Part shown: one piece after another, positions 24,643-33,895 of the stretch
Layout of the letters: every line of letters starts with the position of its first letter
Numbering within the stretch: position 1 is the first letter of the stretch
Assembly (NCBI RefSeq): GCF_003347205.1
Contig: NZ_QQBJ01000006.1
Location: 124,001-188,000 of the forward strand
From: Mycolicibacterium moriokaense
Lineage (GTDB): Bacteria; Actinomycetota; Actinomycetes; Mycobacteriales; Mycobacteriaceae
Reading direction: 5' to 3'
DNA length: 64,000 nucleotides
Program-made: the position numbers and the translations under genes
The notes under the pieces: generated by a model
Databases searched by the model: none
The model's input: the letters and a program-made list of their open reading frames with translations, nothing else
Told to the model about the DNA's origin: nothing

Positions 24643-25382
24643 AGCACCTGCCCTCCGTTGACGCCGAGTACCTGTCCGGTGATGAATCCGGCCTGCTCGG
24701 AGCAGAGAAACCCGACCGTAGCGGCGATGTCGTCACCGGTACCGAGATGGCCGACCGGAATGCCCGCGGCCATCTGCTCGTTCGGGGGCAGATGACCCGC
24801 GGCCTGGCCCTTGTGCTGCATCGGCGTCTCGATGCCCGACGGCGGCACGTTGTTGACCGTGATGCCCATGGGGCCGTACTCGCGCGCAAGCGATTTCGTC
24901 AACGACAACAGGGCACCCTTGCTCGCGGCGTAGTGCGCCATCTTCGGCGACCCGCGCTGCGCGCTCGACGACGAGATCATCACGATGCGGCCCCAGCCCG
25001 CGTCCAGCATGTCGGGCACCGCGATCTGACAGCAGTGGAAGGTGCCGGTCAGGTTCACCGCGATCAACCGTTCCCACGCCTCGACGGTGATCTCGGTGAA
25101 CGGCGCGAAGTCCACCGCGCCCGCACTGGTCACCAGGACGGTGACCGGCCCCAGTTCCGAACGGATCTTCGCGAACGCCTCCTCGACGGCAGCGCGGTCG
25201 CTGACGTCGGCAGAGACCGCCAGCGCGCTCACACCGTCGGCGCGCAGATCCTCGCAAACCCGTTGTGCGGCTTCGGCGTCGATATCCATGACGGCCACCC
25301 GGTGGCCGCGTCCACCCAGTTCGTGACAGATGGCCTCCCCCATCCCCGACGCGCCACCGGTCACCACCGCCACCCTGCTCAT
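24639..25382 (-). CDS. SDR-family oxidoreductase
   Basis: A 247-residue classical SDR: TGGASGMG cofactor motif at 8-15, VTSAGAVD (NNAG equivalent), catalytic Tyr151 and Lys155 in HYAASKGAL, and VNNVPPSGIETPM. The ATG at 25382 is preferred to an upstream in-frame ATG pair because GGGAGTTGAGG precedes it. The gene lies between a 2Fe-2S ferredoxin and a Rieske oxygenase. It may oxidise a hydroxylated product. It overlaps the Rieske gene by four bases. Confidence 0.9.
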   Translation of the reverse strand: MSRVAVVTGGASGMGEAICHELGGRGHRVAVMDIDAEAAQRVCEDLRADGVSALAVSADVSDRAAVEEAFAKIRSELGPVTVLVTSAGAVDFAPFTEITVEAWERLIAVNLTGTFHCCQIAVPDMLDAGWGRIVMISSSSAQRGSPKMAHYAASKGALLSLTKSLAREYGPMGITVNNVPPSGIETPMQHKGQAAGHLPPNEQMAAGIPVGHLGTGDDIAATVGFLCSEQAGFITGQVLGVNGGQVL

Positions 25383-25399
25383 GACCTCAACTCCCATCA

Positions 25400-25714
25400 C
25401 TAAAAGTCGTATGTGAACCGCACCGCGGGGCTGGTCGGCAACGCCTGGCAGGTCAGCACCCAGCCGTCGGCGACCTCGTCGTCATCGAGCGCGTCGTTGT
25501 TCACCATCCGGGCGCTGCCGTGCAGGACGCGCGCCATACAGGTTCCACAGGAACCGGTTTCGCAGGAATACGGTGCCTGCAGGCCCTGCGATCGCGCGGT
25601 CTGCAGCAGGGTGTCGCCCTTGCGGTAGCGCGCCGTCGTGGTTCGCCGGTCCAGTTCGATGACGATCTCTTCGGTCGCGCCCACGACGACGTCGGCTGCG
25701 GTGTCCTCGCTCAT
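25400..25714 (-). CDS. Plant-type [2Fe-2S] ferredoxin
   Basis: A 104-residue ferredoxin with Cys51, Cys56, Cys59 (CETGSCGTC) and Cys89 (LTC), the classical plant/adrenodoxin-type pattern. It is the likely electron donor to the Rieske oxygenases on either side. In-frame ATGs at 25726, 25717 and 25714 are all possible. The last is chosen because a candidate -10 (TATGTT) seven bases before it would give a leaderless transcript, common in mycobacteria. Paired CAAGTACTTG-type sites lie just upstream, so it probably has its own MarR-controlled promoter. Confidence 0.9.
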   Translation of the reverse strand: MSEDTAADVVVGATEEIVIELDRRTTTARYRKGDTLLQTARSQGLQAPYSCETGSCGTCMARVLHGSARMVNNDALDDDEVADGWVLTCQALPTSPAVRFTYDF

Positions 25715-25728
25715 CATGGCCAACATAT

Positions 25729-25758
25729 CAAGTACTTGTCATTATTATCAACTACTTG
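25729..25758. promoter_or_regulatory. Paired MarR-type sites CAAGTACTTG and CAACTACTTG
   Basis: Two ten-base near-palindromes, 25729-25738 and 25749-25758, with start points exactly 20 bases apart (two helical turns). They fill the 40-base gap between the marR-type gene and the ferredoxin gene. Related sites occur before the Rieske gene at 29100 and before the ACAD at 33891. The pattern fits dimeric MarR binding and autoregulation. Confidence 0.65.
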
Positions 25759-25766
25759 CCACTCGG

Positions 25767-26222
25767 CTACTCCGGACCGATGTGGTCGGGGTACAGCTGG
25801 TGCCCGGTGCCCTGCTCGATCACACGTCCGAGCAGTTCACGCAGGGTCTCCTGCTCGGCGCTACTGAGCACGCCGAACACCTTGGCGTGTGCGGCGATCG
25901 CGTCGCTGACGACGGCCTCGGCGACTTTGCGGCCCTGGTCGGTCAGGAACGCCTGCAGTATCCGGCCGTGTTGCGGATCCTGTTTGCGTTCCACCAGGCC
26001 GCGCCGTTCGAGCTCCTTGAGCGCCAACTGCACGCCCTGCGGGCTGATCAGCAACCGGCGCGCCAGATCGGCGCCGGACAGTCCCGGCTCGGTGGCCAAT
26101 TGGCGGAGCATGCCGATCTGCGCGGTGCTGACGCCGTGGTCGCTGACCGCGTCGTTCACGGTTGTCAGCGAGAAGTACCACGCCTGCTTGAGCAGCCAGA
26201 GAATGTTGTCGGTCTGTTCCAC
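25767..26222 (-). CDS. MarR-family transcriptional regulator
   Basis: About 151 residues of the MarR winged-helix family: GVSTAQIGMLRQLATEPGLS and ADLARRLLISPQGVQLALKELERRGLV form the helix-turn-helix and recognition helix, followed by a wing with DPQHGRI. The GTG at 26222 is preferred because GAGAGGAG stands ten bases before it; a TTG at 26258, overlapping the amidohydrolase stop, is the alternative. It is the obvious candidate to bind the CAAGTACTTG-type sites in this window and so to control the Rieske module. MarR proteins usually sense phenolic or lipophilic ligands. Confidence 0.9.
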   Translation of the reverse strand: MEQTDNILWLLKQAWYFSLTTVNDAVSDHGVSTAQIGMLRQLATEPGLSGADLARRLLISPQGVQLALKELERRGLVERKQDPQHGRILQAFLTDQGRKVAEAVVSDAIAAHAKVFGVLSSAEQETLRELLGRVIEQGTGHQLYPDHIGPE

Positions 26223-26254
26223 GATCTGTGCACTCCTCTCGGCGAGTCCCGTAT

Positions 26255-27496
26255 TCAACGCTTGTAAACCACACCGTTCTTCATGACGAATCGCACGTCG
26301 AGCGTGGTGTCGATGTCACGCGACGGATCCCCGGGCACGGCGATGACGTCGGCCAGGTATCCCGGCGCGAGCCGGCCCAGTTCGTCGTCGGCCTCGACCA
26401 ACTCCGCGCTGGTGATGGTGGCGGCCCGCAGCGCCTGCATGGGCGTCATGCCCCGGTCCACCAGCGCGCGCAGTTCTTTCGCGTTCTGCCCGTGCGGAAT
26501 TGCGGGCGCGTCGGTCCCGCAGGCGATCCGCACGCCCGCGGCGATCGCCTTCGGCAACATCGCCTGGGCCCGTGGGAAGACCTCCTGAGCCTTCTTGCGT
26601 AGCTCGGGGGCGATGCGGTCGACGGCCATCGCCTCGGTCAGATACGTCGTCGAGACCAGGAAGGTGTCGTGGTCGACCATCATCTGAATGGTCTCGTCGC
26701 TGGCCAGAAACCCGTGTTCGATGCAGTCGATGCCCGCGCGGATACAGGCGCGGATCGCGCTGTCTCCCACGGCATGTGCGGCCACCCGCACGCCCGCGCG
26801 GTGGGCCTCGTCGGCGATGGCCGCAAACTCGTCGTCGGAGTACTGCTGCGCGCCGGGCGCCGTGCTGTGCGACATCACACCCCCGGACGCCGACACCTTG
26901 ATCAGCTTCGCGCCGTGCCGCACCTGGTACCGAACGCATGCCCGCACGTCGTCGACACCGTTGGCGATGCCCTCGGCCACCGACAGCGGCATGATGCCCG
27001 GCGCGAGACGCTGGAACACCGTCGGATCGAGGTGGCCCCCATAGGGAGTGACGGCATGCCCCGCCGGGTAGATTCGCGGCCCGACATGCCAGCCCTGATC
27101 GATCGCGCGCTGCAGGGCCACGTCGAGCAGGTAGCCGCCGGTCTTCACCATCAGGCCCAGATTGCGCACGGTGGTGAAGCCGGCCTCCAACGTGGACCGG
27201 GCGTTGACCGCGCCGCGCAGCGTGCGGTAGGCGGGGTCGTCCTGCACGCCGTGCATCGGGTTGGGCAGGCCTTCCGGGCCGCCGGGCCCACCGATGAGCA
27301 GGTTGAGTTCCATGTCCATCAAGCCCGGCAGCAGGGTGACGTCGCCGAGGTCGATCTCGGTTGAATCGGCGGGCAGTTCAGGCGGATTCACCGCTTGTAT
27401 GCGCTCGCCGTCGATCACCATCACTGCCGGCGAGCGGACCTCGCCGGCGTCGATGTCGGCCCAGCGCTCGGCGCGCAGGACGGTCAGGTCACTCAC
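26255..27496 (-). CDS. Imidazolonepropionase-like amidohydrolase without HxH motif, copy 1
   Basis: A 413-residue amidohydrolase-superfamily barrel of the imidazolonepropionase/Xaa-Pro dipeptidase type. Later metal-site residues are present: Lys200 in KLIKVSASGG, His241, His261 in CIEHGF and Asp329 in CGTDAPA. The strand-1 HxH motif expected in GLxDxHxH is replaced by Glu63-Leu-Asn65 (GLMDMELNLL). Its paralogue at 51747 has the same change. It may bind one metal or none, or act on an unusual substrate. GTGA overlap with the upstream small-protein gene places it in the second Rieske module. Confidence 0.88.
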   Translation of the reverse strand: MSDLTVLRAERWADIDAGEVRSPAVMVIDGERIQAVNPPELPADSTEIDLGDVTLLPGLMDMELNLLIGGPGGPEGLPNPMHGVQDDPAYRTLRGAVNARSTLEAGFTTVRNLGLMVKTGGYLLDVALQRAIDQGWHVGPRIYPAGHAVTPYGGHLDPTVFQRLAPGIMPLSVAEGIANGVDDVRACVRYQVRHGAKLIKVSASGGVMSHSTAPGAQQYSDDEFAAIADEAHRAGVRVAAHAVGDSAIRACIRAGIDCIEHGFLASDETIQMMVDHDTFLVSTTYLTEAMAVDRIAPELRKKAQEVFPRAQAMLPKAIAAGVRIACGTDAPAIPHGQNAKELRALVDRGMTPMQALRAATITSAELVEADDELGRLAPGYLADVIAVPGDPSRDIDTTLDVRFVMKNGVVYKR

Positions 27497-27831
27497 GGCA
27501 CGGGTTCAGACAGGCAGTCCAGCGTCGCCGCACCGGAGTCAGGCACCCGCGGCTGTTTCCAGCATTCGACGGGGAAGGACACCATGATCATCGAATACAC
27601 CAGATGCATCAGGTTCAGGACGTCCTCGGGCATGTCGTCGAGCGGGAACTTGTCGCAGAAGGAGATCGCCTCCTCCGCCCGCGGCGTGATGGCGTCGTAG
27701 AACGCCTGCATGTCGGCCATCGAAGAGGCCAGCCGCTTGGCGTAGCGCTCCGGCTCGGACGCCAGGCACCAGTCCGAAAACCGTTCCAGGTCAGCGAACT
27801 CGGTGGGCAGCATCGGTGACGTCGCACTCAT
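27493..27831 (-). CDS. Rieske-associated small protein, copy 2 (unknown family)
   Basis: A 112-residue paralogue of the proteins at 23025 and 51415. The shared core is EFADLERFSDWCLASEPERY, RLASSMADMQAFYDA, FCDKFPLDDMPED and a C-terminal EPVP. It is likely all-helical and has no signal peptide or membrane segment. The start lies three bases after the Rieske stop, and the end overlaps the amidohydrolase start. Copy 2 is closest to copy 3, including the stretch FPVEXWKQPRV (X is C or V). Function is unknown; a specific Rieske oxygenase partner is the best inference. Confidence 0.86.
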   Translation of the reverse strand: MSATSPMLPTEFADLERFSDWCLASEPERYAKRLASSMADMQAFYDAITPRAEEAISFCDKFPLDDMPEDVLNLMHLVYSMIMVSFPVECWKQPRVPDSGAATLDCLSEPVP

Positions 27832-27834
27832 GGC

Positions 27835-29100
27835 TCACACCTCCGCCGTCTTGCGCTGGTACTCGTCGACCCAGGCCGCCGTCTCCTGATGCAGGTGGCG
27901 GATGAGCACCTCCTGGTCGCAGAGCAGGAAGCGGTCCACGACCTGGGATTCGACCATGGTCTGCGTGGCCTCCAGGGTGTTGGCGTCCTGCAACCCGTAT
28001 TCCTTGAACGACACGGCAGCAAGCTCCTGTGCGACGCGCTCGCGCGGGGTACGCGCCGGCGGGAAATACAGCGTGCCCTCGAAGATGTGGGTGTTGTGTG
28101 ACGTCGGCCAGTAGTGATAGGTGAGATACCACCCCTGGCCCCAAACCAGAATCACGAAATTCGGGAACAGCTGGAACGAATCCAGGCCCCAGGGATCACA
28201 TTTCGCCGGGTTAAGACCCTCGGGCATGTCGCCGAGGTCGGGCGCATCCCACGGCCCGAACAAGCCGCTCTGGCAGATGTCCTCCATCGGCTTGCGCATC
28301 TCGGAGTCCATCTCCCAGGCGCGGATGCCTGAGGTGCTGACCAACCGGTGTGGGCCGTCGATGCGGTAGTGCGGCGCTTCGAAACCCGCCTCGGCGGCGG
28401 CCTTCGAATACGAGGCGGGCGACTGGTTCGCGTGCAATACGGGCGCGTGATAGAACTCCTGGAACGCGTCCATGTAGAGCTTCCAGTTCGCCTTCACCTC
28501 GGAGCGGTAGTACCAGCGCGAAGTCAACTCGCCGAACGGATAGCCCTCGAGGCCGGTGACCATCGGGCCGAGGAAGTCGCGCAGACCTTGCTCGGGTTCG
28601 GGCGCGAAGTTGACGAAGATGAAGCCTTCCCACACATCGCAGTGCACGGGAACCAGCCCGTAGCGATCCTTGTCCAGATCGAAGAACTCGCTCTCCTGCT
28701 GGACGAACGTGAGGTTGCCGTCCAAGTCGTAGCGCCATGCGTGGTACTTGCAGGTGAACTGTTTGCAGAAGCCGCTGGTCTCCTCGAGCGGCATGTCGTT
28801 CCACACCAGCTTGTTGCCGCGGTGCCTGCAGATGTTGTGAAAAGCCTTCACCTCTCCCGCGTTGGTGCGCACCACGATGATCGACGTGTTGACGACCTTC
28901 AGCTCTTTCGTGAAGTAGCTGCCCTTACGCGGAAGTTGTTCGACGCGACCGACGTTCAGCCACGCGCGCTTGAACACCGCTTTGCGTTCGGCCTCGTAGA
29001 ACTCGGGGCTGATCGAGTCCTCATAGGACACCGGCTCGGTACCCAGTTGCGGATAATGCTGCGTCCAGCTGCCTTCTGCGGGCTTCGGGAATCGCGCCAT
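27835..29100 (-). CDS. Rieske non-haem iron oxygenase, copy 2
   Basis: A 421-residue oxygenase alpha subunit. Cluster ligands are Cys91, His93, Cys117 and His120; catalytic iron ligands His218 and His223 lie in EFYHAPVLH, with Glu215 at the bridging position. It starts MARFPKPAEGSWTQHY, almost the same as copies 1 and 3. It is the first gene of the minus-strand module. Its promoter has a CAACTACTTG site overlapping a candidate -35, so repression by the downstream MarR is likely. Confidence 0.94.
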   Translation of the reverse strand: MARFPKPAEGSWTQHYPQLGTEPVSYEDSISPEFYEAERKAVFKRAWLNVGRVEQLPRKGSYFTKELKVVNTSIIVVRTNAGEVKAFHNICRHRGNKLVWNDMPLEETSGFCKQFTCKYHAWRYDLDGNLTFVQQESEFFDLDKDRYGLVPVHCDVWEGFIFVNFAPEPEQGLRDFLGPMVTGLEGYPFGELTSRWYYRSEVKANWKLYMDAFQEFYHAPVLHANQSPASYSKAAAEAGFEAPHYRIDGPHRLVSTSGIRAWEMDSEMRKPMEDICQSGLFGPWDAPDLGDMPEGLNPAKCDPWGLDSFQLFPNFVILVWGQGWYLTYHYWPTSHNTHIFEGTLYFPPARTPRERVAQELAAVSFKEYGLQDANTLEATQTMVESQVVDRFLLCDQEVLIRHLHQETAAWVDEYQRKTAEV

Positions 29101-29140
29101 CGCCTACTCCTGTCGACTCGGTGCGAGAGCGTGCGGGCTG

Positions 29141-29180
29141 ACCGTATCCCCTCCACCGAGCAATCACAAGTAGTTGATAT
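29141..29180 (-). promoter_or_regulatory. Rieske-module promoter with MarR-type site
   Basis: On the minus strand, TTGTGA (29164-29169) and TACGGT (29141-29146) are separated by 17 bases, a good -35/-10 pair. The site CAACTACTTG (29167-29176) overlaps the -35, so a bound repressor would block polymerase. The flank TATCAACTACTTG matches one of the two sites before the 2Fe-2S ferredoxin gene. Confidence 0.6.
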
Positions 29181-29195
29181 TAGTCCGACGTCGCG

Positions 29196-30490
29196 CTATG
29201 CAGCGTCGTACTCGGCGATGGCGATGCCGATGTGGGTTTCGATTTCGCTGCGATGCACCTCGATCGATCCGGGCGCGGGTGGAGCAACGGATTGGTACGT
29301 GTGTCCGGTGGGTGTGGTGAAGTGGGCCGTGTGGACGCCGTTGTGGGTGCCGGCGGTCACCGTCCAGCCGGGTGCTTCCTTGGCGTAGTTGCAGCGTTCA
29401 CACTCCCCCAGCCCGTTTTCCGCATTGGTGGGTCCACCGCGGTGATGGGGCCGGGCATGGTCTCGGTGGCGAATCGGGGCGTCGCAGTAAGGGGTGCGAC
29501 AGGTTTGGTCACGCAGCCCGATGAACAGCGCCAAGCCTTTCGGGAACAAACGCGCCCGTGACTCCATGGCCACCAGCTGACCCGACGTCGGATGCCGGTA
29601 GAACGCCTGAGCGTGCACCGCGACCGGGTGTCGGCGACGGCCCTGCTCACCAAGCCACGCGCCACCGACGCCGGAATCGGCCCGTAGCCTTCCACGATCG
29701 CGGGGCTGTCGTCGTCGCCGAGCAGCGTCTCGTCGGTCAGCGCCATATTGACCGCCACCGACTCGGCGACATCAGCGGGCTGCCCGGTGACGCGCTCGAA
29801 GAGCGTGTCGGCCATGACGCGGCCGCGCGACCGCTGATCGACGGTGGTATCGGCGGCCCGCTTGAGCGCGGCATACACGCCAACACCCTTGGCCATCGGC
29901 AACAACGCCGACACATACGACATGCAGTCGGGCGCAGGACGGATTGTCACCGTGGAATCGGCCTCGGCCTTGGCCGCCCGCTCCACCACCGCCTGCGGAT
30001 CGAGCCGGTAGGCGATCGACTTGGCATCGGCGGCGATCCGCGCATCGCCCCGACCGTCGAGCTTGCTGGCCTCAGCACACATTTCGGCATCCAGCGTGCG
30101 ACGGTCCTCCACCGTCAGGCAGGCCGACTCCCGCACGATCAGCGTCGCCCGCCATTCCGAGAGAATCCCGCTCTCCAACGCCGCCAACGTGTGCGGCATC
30201 TCGAAGACCAGCGCGGTCGCGAACCCCAGGTGCCGGCCACCGCGGGTCGGGGAATCCCGCCGCGCCAGGCCGATCTCGCCGGCCAGCCCGCGACATTGTT
30301 TCGCACGACGGACCCCGGCTGCGGCATCCGCCGCGCGCCTGCGCTCTGCCAGCGCCGCCGTCACGCGAGCCTGTCCGGCCGCCGCCGCCGACTTCACCCG
30401 CTCCAGCCGGGCGATCTCATCGATCAACGCCGCCTCATCAAGCTCATCAGTGTCGAACATGTGTTCGATGGTAAACGAGGGGTCCGACAT
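29196..30490 (-). pseudogene. DUF222-HNH endonuclease family gene, frameshifted
   Basis: An actinobacterial DUF222 (13E12-type) protein with a C-terminal HNH nuclease domain, broken into two frames. The N-terminal part runs from MSDPSFTIEHMFDTDEL to about [11 protein letters not shown]. The rest, [20 protein letters not shown] and the HNH core [18 protein letters not shown], continues in another frame. One base is missing near 29604-29606. It is either a recent inactivating deletion or a sequencing error. These genes are dispersed, repetitive and unrelated to the catabolic neighbours. Confidence 0.82.
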
Positions 30491-30544
30491 CCGCGGGCGA
30501 ACCAGTGCGCGGGAAGTGGCCGGCGGCAAACGATAATCGGAGAC

Positions 30545-32125
30545 GTGTCGATCGATGCTGCGTGCTGGCAGGCCGTGGCCAGCATTGCGCAAGCGAGGTC
30601 GCTGTTCGGGGCCAGCCCTCGGGAGTCGAGTGCGCCGGGTCGATCGGCGACCGTGTTGCAGGGTGTCGCGCACCAAACGTCTGGGGGCGGCGCGCAGATG
30701 GGCGAGTCGTCGGGGCTGTTCGTCGACAGCTACCGTGCCTTCGCCAACCGCAATGCGGCGGCGATCGCGGCCAACTGCAGGACCGACGCCGCGCTGGGCA
30801 GGCAGCTCGGCCAGGCGGCCGCGCTGGCCCGAACGGGTGCGACTCAGTTGGACACCCTCGTCGGCCAGGCCCGAGCAATCGCGCAGCTCGCCGCATCGGC
30901 GAAGACACCCGGCGACCAGGCCGCCGTCCTCAGCGCAGTGCGCTCACTTCTCCGTCAGGCCGACAACGTCGTGACAACGACGCAGCGTCGAGCAGCCGGG
31001 ATCGCCGGCCAGATCCGCGCCCTCACCTACGATCTGCCGCTGACGCCCCAAACCGACGGGCCGACGGCGCCGAACGAGGACAAGAAGGAGCACCGCGGCT
31101 GGTGGGACGATCCGGACGCCGAGAAGCCCGACCCGTTGAAGCCCGGCGAAGTTCGCAACCTGGGTCCTGTCGCAGGCACCGGTGCCGACCCCGGCATACC
31201 GGGCATCGGCGCCGCCGATCTCGGCGAAGTCGTCCAACTGCCCGACGGGCGGTACGTCGCGATCTTGGGCGACTCGTTCACCGGCGACAAGATGGGCGAC
31301 GGGCTGCACTATCCGTCGGTGGCCGTGCCGGTCACGTTCGACGAACAGGGACGCCCGACATTCGGCGAGCCGATGAACCTTCCTGAGGGCATTGGCGGCG
31401 GGCTGTTCCCGCCGCCGAGTCAGGCGCAGGGCACGAACACGCTGCCCGCGGGGAGCATTCAGATGCGCGACGGACGGACCTTCATGATGGTCGCCGGCAC
31501 GAAGGACCTGAAACCGAGCGGCGGCACCTGGATGGTGGAAACCAACAACGACCCCGGGGCAGGGTGGGCACCCATCGACGGGACATATCGCGCGCCGCAA
31601 CTGGCGACACCGTCCCAGATCAGCGGCTTCGAGGCTGCCGATGGCAACGTCTACATCGCCGCCGACTCGTTCGACCGCACCCAGGGCGTCACCATGTATC
31701 GGGTGGACGCCGACAACGTCACCGACCGGTCGGCGTGGCAGCCCTGGACCGGCAACAGTTGGGGCACACCCGGGCAGACCCCGACGTCGCTGTCGCCGCC
31801 GGGGGCCCAGTACGGCGAACTCAGTTTGCGCCAGGTCGACGGCCAGGCCGTGTTGTCCGGATTCAACGCCAGCAACGGCCCGGGAGCGGTCGAAGTCCTG
31901 GTAGCGGGCGACCCGACAAAACTCTTCGGTAACACCTCGCCGACCGTGCTCATGCAGCAGAGCGATCCCACCGCACCGAATTTCGTGCCGCAGAACTACG
32001 GCGGGTACATCCTCCCCGGATCCACGCTCGAGAACCTGCGGGTCTTCGCGAGCCAGTGGAACACCGACCTCGACATTCCCTACAACACCCAGGAGATCGT
32101 CGCGAACGTGACACCGCACAAGTAA
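30545..32125 (+). CDS. DUF4185-domain protein with ESX-associated-type N-terminus
   Basis: A 526-residue protein. The N-terminal 150 residues or so are helical (DSYRAFANRNAAAIAAN, AAALARTGATQLDTL) and resemble the DUF4226-type regions of mycobacterial ESX-associated proteins. The remainder is a DUF4185 beta-propeller-like domain (GRYVAILGDSFTGDKMG, GTWMVETNNDPGAGW, PQNYGGYILPGSTLENL). No Sec signal peptide is visible. The GTG start is supported by a candidate -10 GATAAT seven bases before it. Export by a type VII system is plausible; function is unknown. It is not obviously linked to the catabolic genes. Confidence 0.8.
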   Translation: MSIDAACWQAVASIAQARSLFGASPRESSAPGRSATVLQGVAHQTSGGGAQMGESSGLFVDSYRAFANRNAAAIAANCRTDAALGRQLGQAAALARTGATQLDTLVGQARAIAQLAASAKTPGDQAAVLSAVRSLLRQADNVVTTTQRRAAGIAGQIRALTYDLPLTPQTDGPTAPNEDKKEHRGWWDDPDAEKPDPLKPGEVRNLGPVAGTGADPGIPGIGAADLGEVVQLPDGRYVAILGDSFTGDKMGDGLHYPSVAVPVTFDEQGRPTFGEPMNLPEGIGGGLFPPPSQAQGTNTLPAGSIQMRDGRTFMMVAGTKDLKPSGGTWMVETNNDPGAGWAPIDGTYRAPQLATPSQISGFEAADGNVYIAADSFDRTQGVTMYRVDADNVTDRSAWQPWTGNSWGTPGQTPTSLSPPGAQYGELSLRQVDGQAVLSGFNASNGPGAVEVLVAGDPTKLFGNTSPTVLMQQSDPTAPNFVPQNYGGYILPGSTLENLRVFASQWNTDLDIPYNTQEIVANVTPHK

Positions 32126-32179
32126 CACGAGCAGAAAGCCCAGCGAATCCCCCGACAGAGCGCCGAAGGACAGGTGACC

Positions 32180-32707
32180 ATGACGACACTGCGCCGGACG
32201 ACACTGGTGATCGCGATGATGAGCGCGCTCGTCGTCGTGGGCTGCCGAGCCGAATCCCAGGCCGGCACACCGACGTTTCCCGACTTGAGCGGTTACAACC
32301 CGGTCAACGTGGCCGATTACCAGGTCGACCTGACCACCCCGGGCAGGCCCAATCAGGGGGTGTACTTCCGCACCCCCGACGGCATCATCTGCGGATTCGC
32401 CACGTATCCGCCGGGGGCCGCCTGCACGGCCGAGAACCTGCCAGGGGTCCCGCCACTCGACGACCCCGCGCCGGGAGTGGTGCAGTCAATAGGGACCGAC
32501 AGAGATGTGCAGCCGACGAATTCGCCGATCGGCCAGGGCGGCACGGTGCACGGCAACCCGGTGAGGACCCTGCCGCCTTTTCACACCATCGCGGTCGACG
32601 GGGTGATCTGCGGGGTGGACGACTCGGGGATGACGGCGTGCAAGGACGCCGACGACCGCGGCTTCGTGCTGTCGCCGAAGGGGTCGGGCTGGCTGCCCCA
32701 CATCTGA
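32180..32707 (+). CDS. Putative lipoprotein
   Basis: About 175 residues with a signal peptide (TTLRRTTLVIAMMSALVVV) ending in a lipobox VVGC, so it should be lipid-anchored outside the membrane. The mature part has paired cysteines (IICGFATYPPGAACTAE and VICGVDDSGMTACKD) likely to form disulfides, a pattern common in secreted mycobacterial proteins. Start is ATG or a GTG two codons earlier. It follows the DUF4185 gene by 54 bases and is probably co-transcribed. Function unknown. Confidence 0.8.
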   Translation: MTTLRRTTLVIAMMSALVVVGCRAESQAGTPTFPDLSGYNPVNVADYQVDLTTPGRPNQGVYFRTPDGIICGFATYPPGAACTAENLPGVPPLDDPAPGVVQSIGTDRDVQPTNSPIGQGGTVHGNPVRTLPPFHTIAVDGVICGVDDSGMTACKDADDRGFVLSPKGSGWLPHI

Positions 32708-32712
32708 CAGCC

Positions 32713-33891
32713 TCAGCGCGCGGGCAGTCCCAGCACGTGTTGGGCGATGATGTTGCGCTGAATCTCCGACGTGCCCCCGGCGATGGTCCCGGCGAAGCTG
32801 CCGATGTAGCGGGTGAACCAGCCTGCGGTGAATTGACCTGGGCTGTAGGGGTTGTACGGTGCGCTCATCGCCGGGTCCGCGAGACCGTCGGCGCCCGTCG
32901 CCTCCAGGACGTGGCGGTAGGCGTTCTGCTCTGCCTCCGATCCGAACACCTTGAGCACCGACAGACCGGCGGTGTCCCCTTCGCCGCGCGCGGCCTTCGC
33001 CAGCGCCGCCGAGCCAAGCAGACGCAACGCCTGATAGTCCATCGCGATGCTGGCGTAGCCGTCGCGCTGAAGCGCGCCGACGGGGCGATGACTCTCGAGC
33101 GTCTGCCCCAACCGGTTGGCGAACTGCAGCCACATCATCGTGCGCTCGTGGCCGAGTGACCCGTTGGCCACCTTCCACCCAGCGTTCAGCGGCCCGACCA
33201 GGTTCTCCGCGGGCACCACGACGTCGGTCAGAAACACCTCGTTGAAGTCGAGGTCGGCGCGGTCGTACACGCAGGCGAACGGCCGGCACGTCACACCGGG
33301 TGAAGCCGTGGGAATCAGCAGCGCGCTGATGCCCTTGTGCCTGGGCGCGTCCGGATCGGTGCGGACGAAGGCGAGGATGACGTCGGCATCGTGCGCACCT
33401 GACGTCCAGACCTTTTGGCCGTTGACGACGAAGTGGTCGCCGTCCAACACCGCACGGGTGCTCAGGCCCGCGAGGTCAGAACCGGCGCCCGGTTCACTCA
33501 TCCCGAGCGACGCCGTCATCTCCGCGCGCAGGATGGGCACCGCCCACCGCCGCTTCTGCTCGTCGGTGCCGAACGACAGCAGGGAAGCCGCGATGATGCC
33601 GACACCCTGCGGGTTGAACGCGTGATAGATGCGCCGCCGGGCCAGTTCCTCGCGGTGCACGAACTGCTCCAGCACACCTGCGTTGCGGCCGCCGAACTCC
33701 GGCGGGTTACCCGGCAGCAGCCAGCCGTGGTCGAACTGCAGGCGCTGCCAGCGCCGCGACCATTCCGGCACGTGTGACGTCGAACGCGATCGCTCGGCCG
33801 CCGCCTCTGCCTCATCGGGCAGATGCTGGTCGAGGAACGCGACGAACTCCGCGCGGAATGCCTCGACGTCGTCATCGAAGCGCAGTTGCAC
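32713..33891 (-). CDS. Acyl-CoA dehydrogenase
   Basis: A 392-residue ACAD of the same sub-type as those at 6305 and 56260: MQLRFDDDVEAFRAEF start, LGMSEPGAGSDLAG loop, VNGQKVWTSGAHDAD, and GTIAGGTSEIQRNIIAQ near the end. Here it is a single gene without a short partner next to it. The GTG start is six bases after a candidate -10 (TATGTT), so the mRNA may be leaderless. A CAAGTACTT site overlaps this promoter and shares 18 identical bases with the ferredoxin promoter at 25720, so MarR control is likely. Confidence 0.93.
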   Translation of the reverse strand: MQLRFDDDVEAFRAEFVAFLDQHLPDEAEAAAERSRSTSHVPEWSRRWQRLQFDHGWLLPGNPPEFGGRNAGVLEQFVHREELARRRIYHAFNPQGVGIIAASLLSFGTDEQKRRWAVPILRAEMTASLGMSEPGAGSDLAGLSTRAVLDGDHFVVNGQKVWTSGAHDADVILAFVRTDPDAPRHKGISALLIPTASPGVTCRPFACVYDRADLDFNEVFLTDVVVPAENLVGPLNAGWKVANGSLGHERTMMWLQFANRLGQTLESHRPVGALQRDGYASIAMDYQALRLLGSAALAKAARGEGDTAGLSVLKVFGSEAEQNAYRHVLEATGADGLADPAMSAPYNPYSPGQFTAGWFTRYIGSFAGTIAGGTSEIQRNIIAQHVLGLPAR

Positions 33892-33895
33892 GCAC

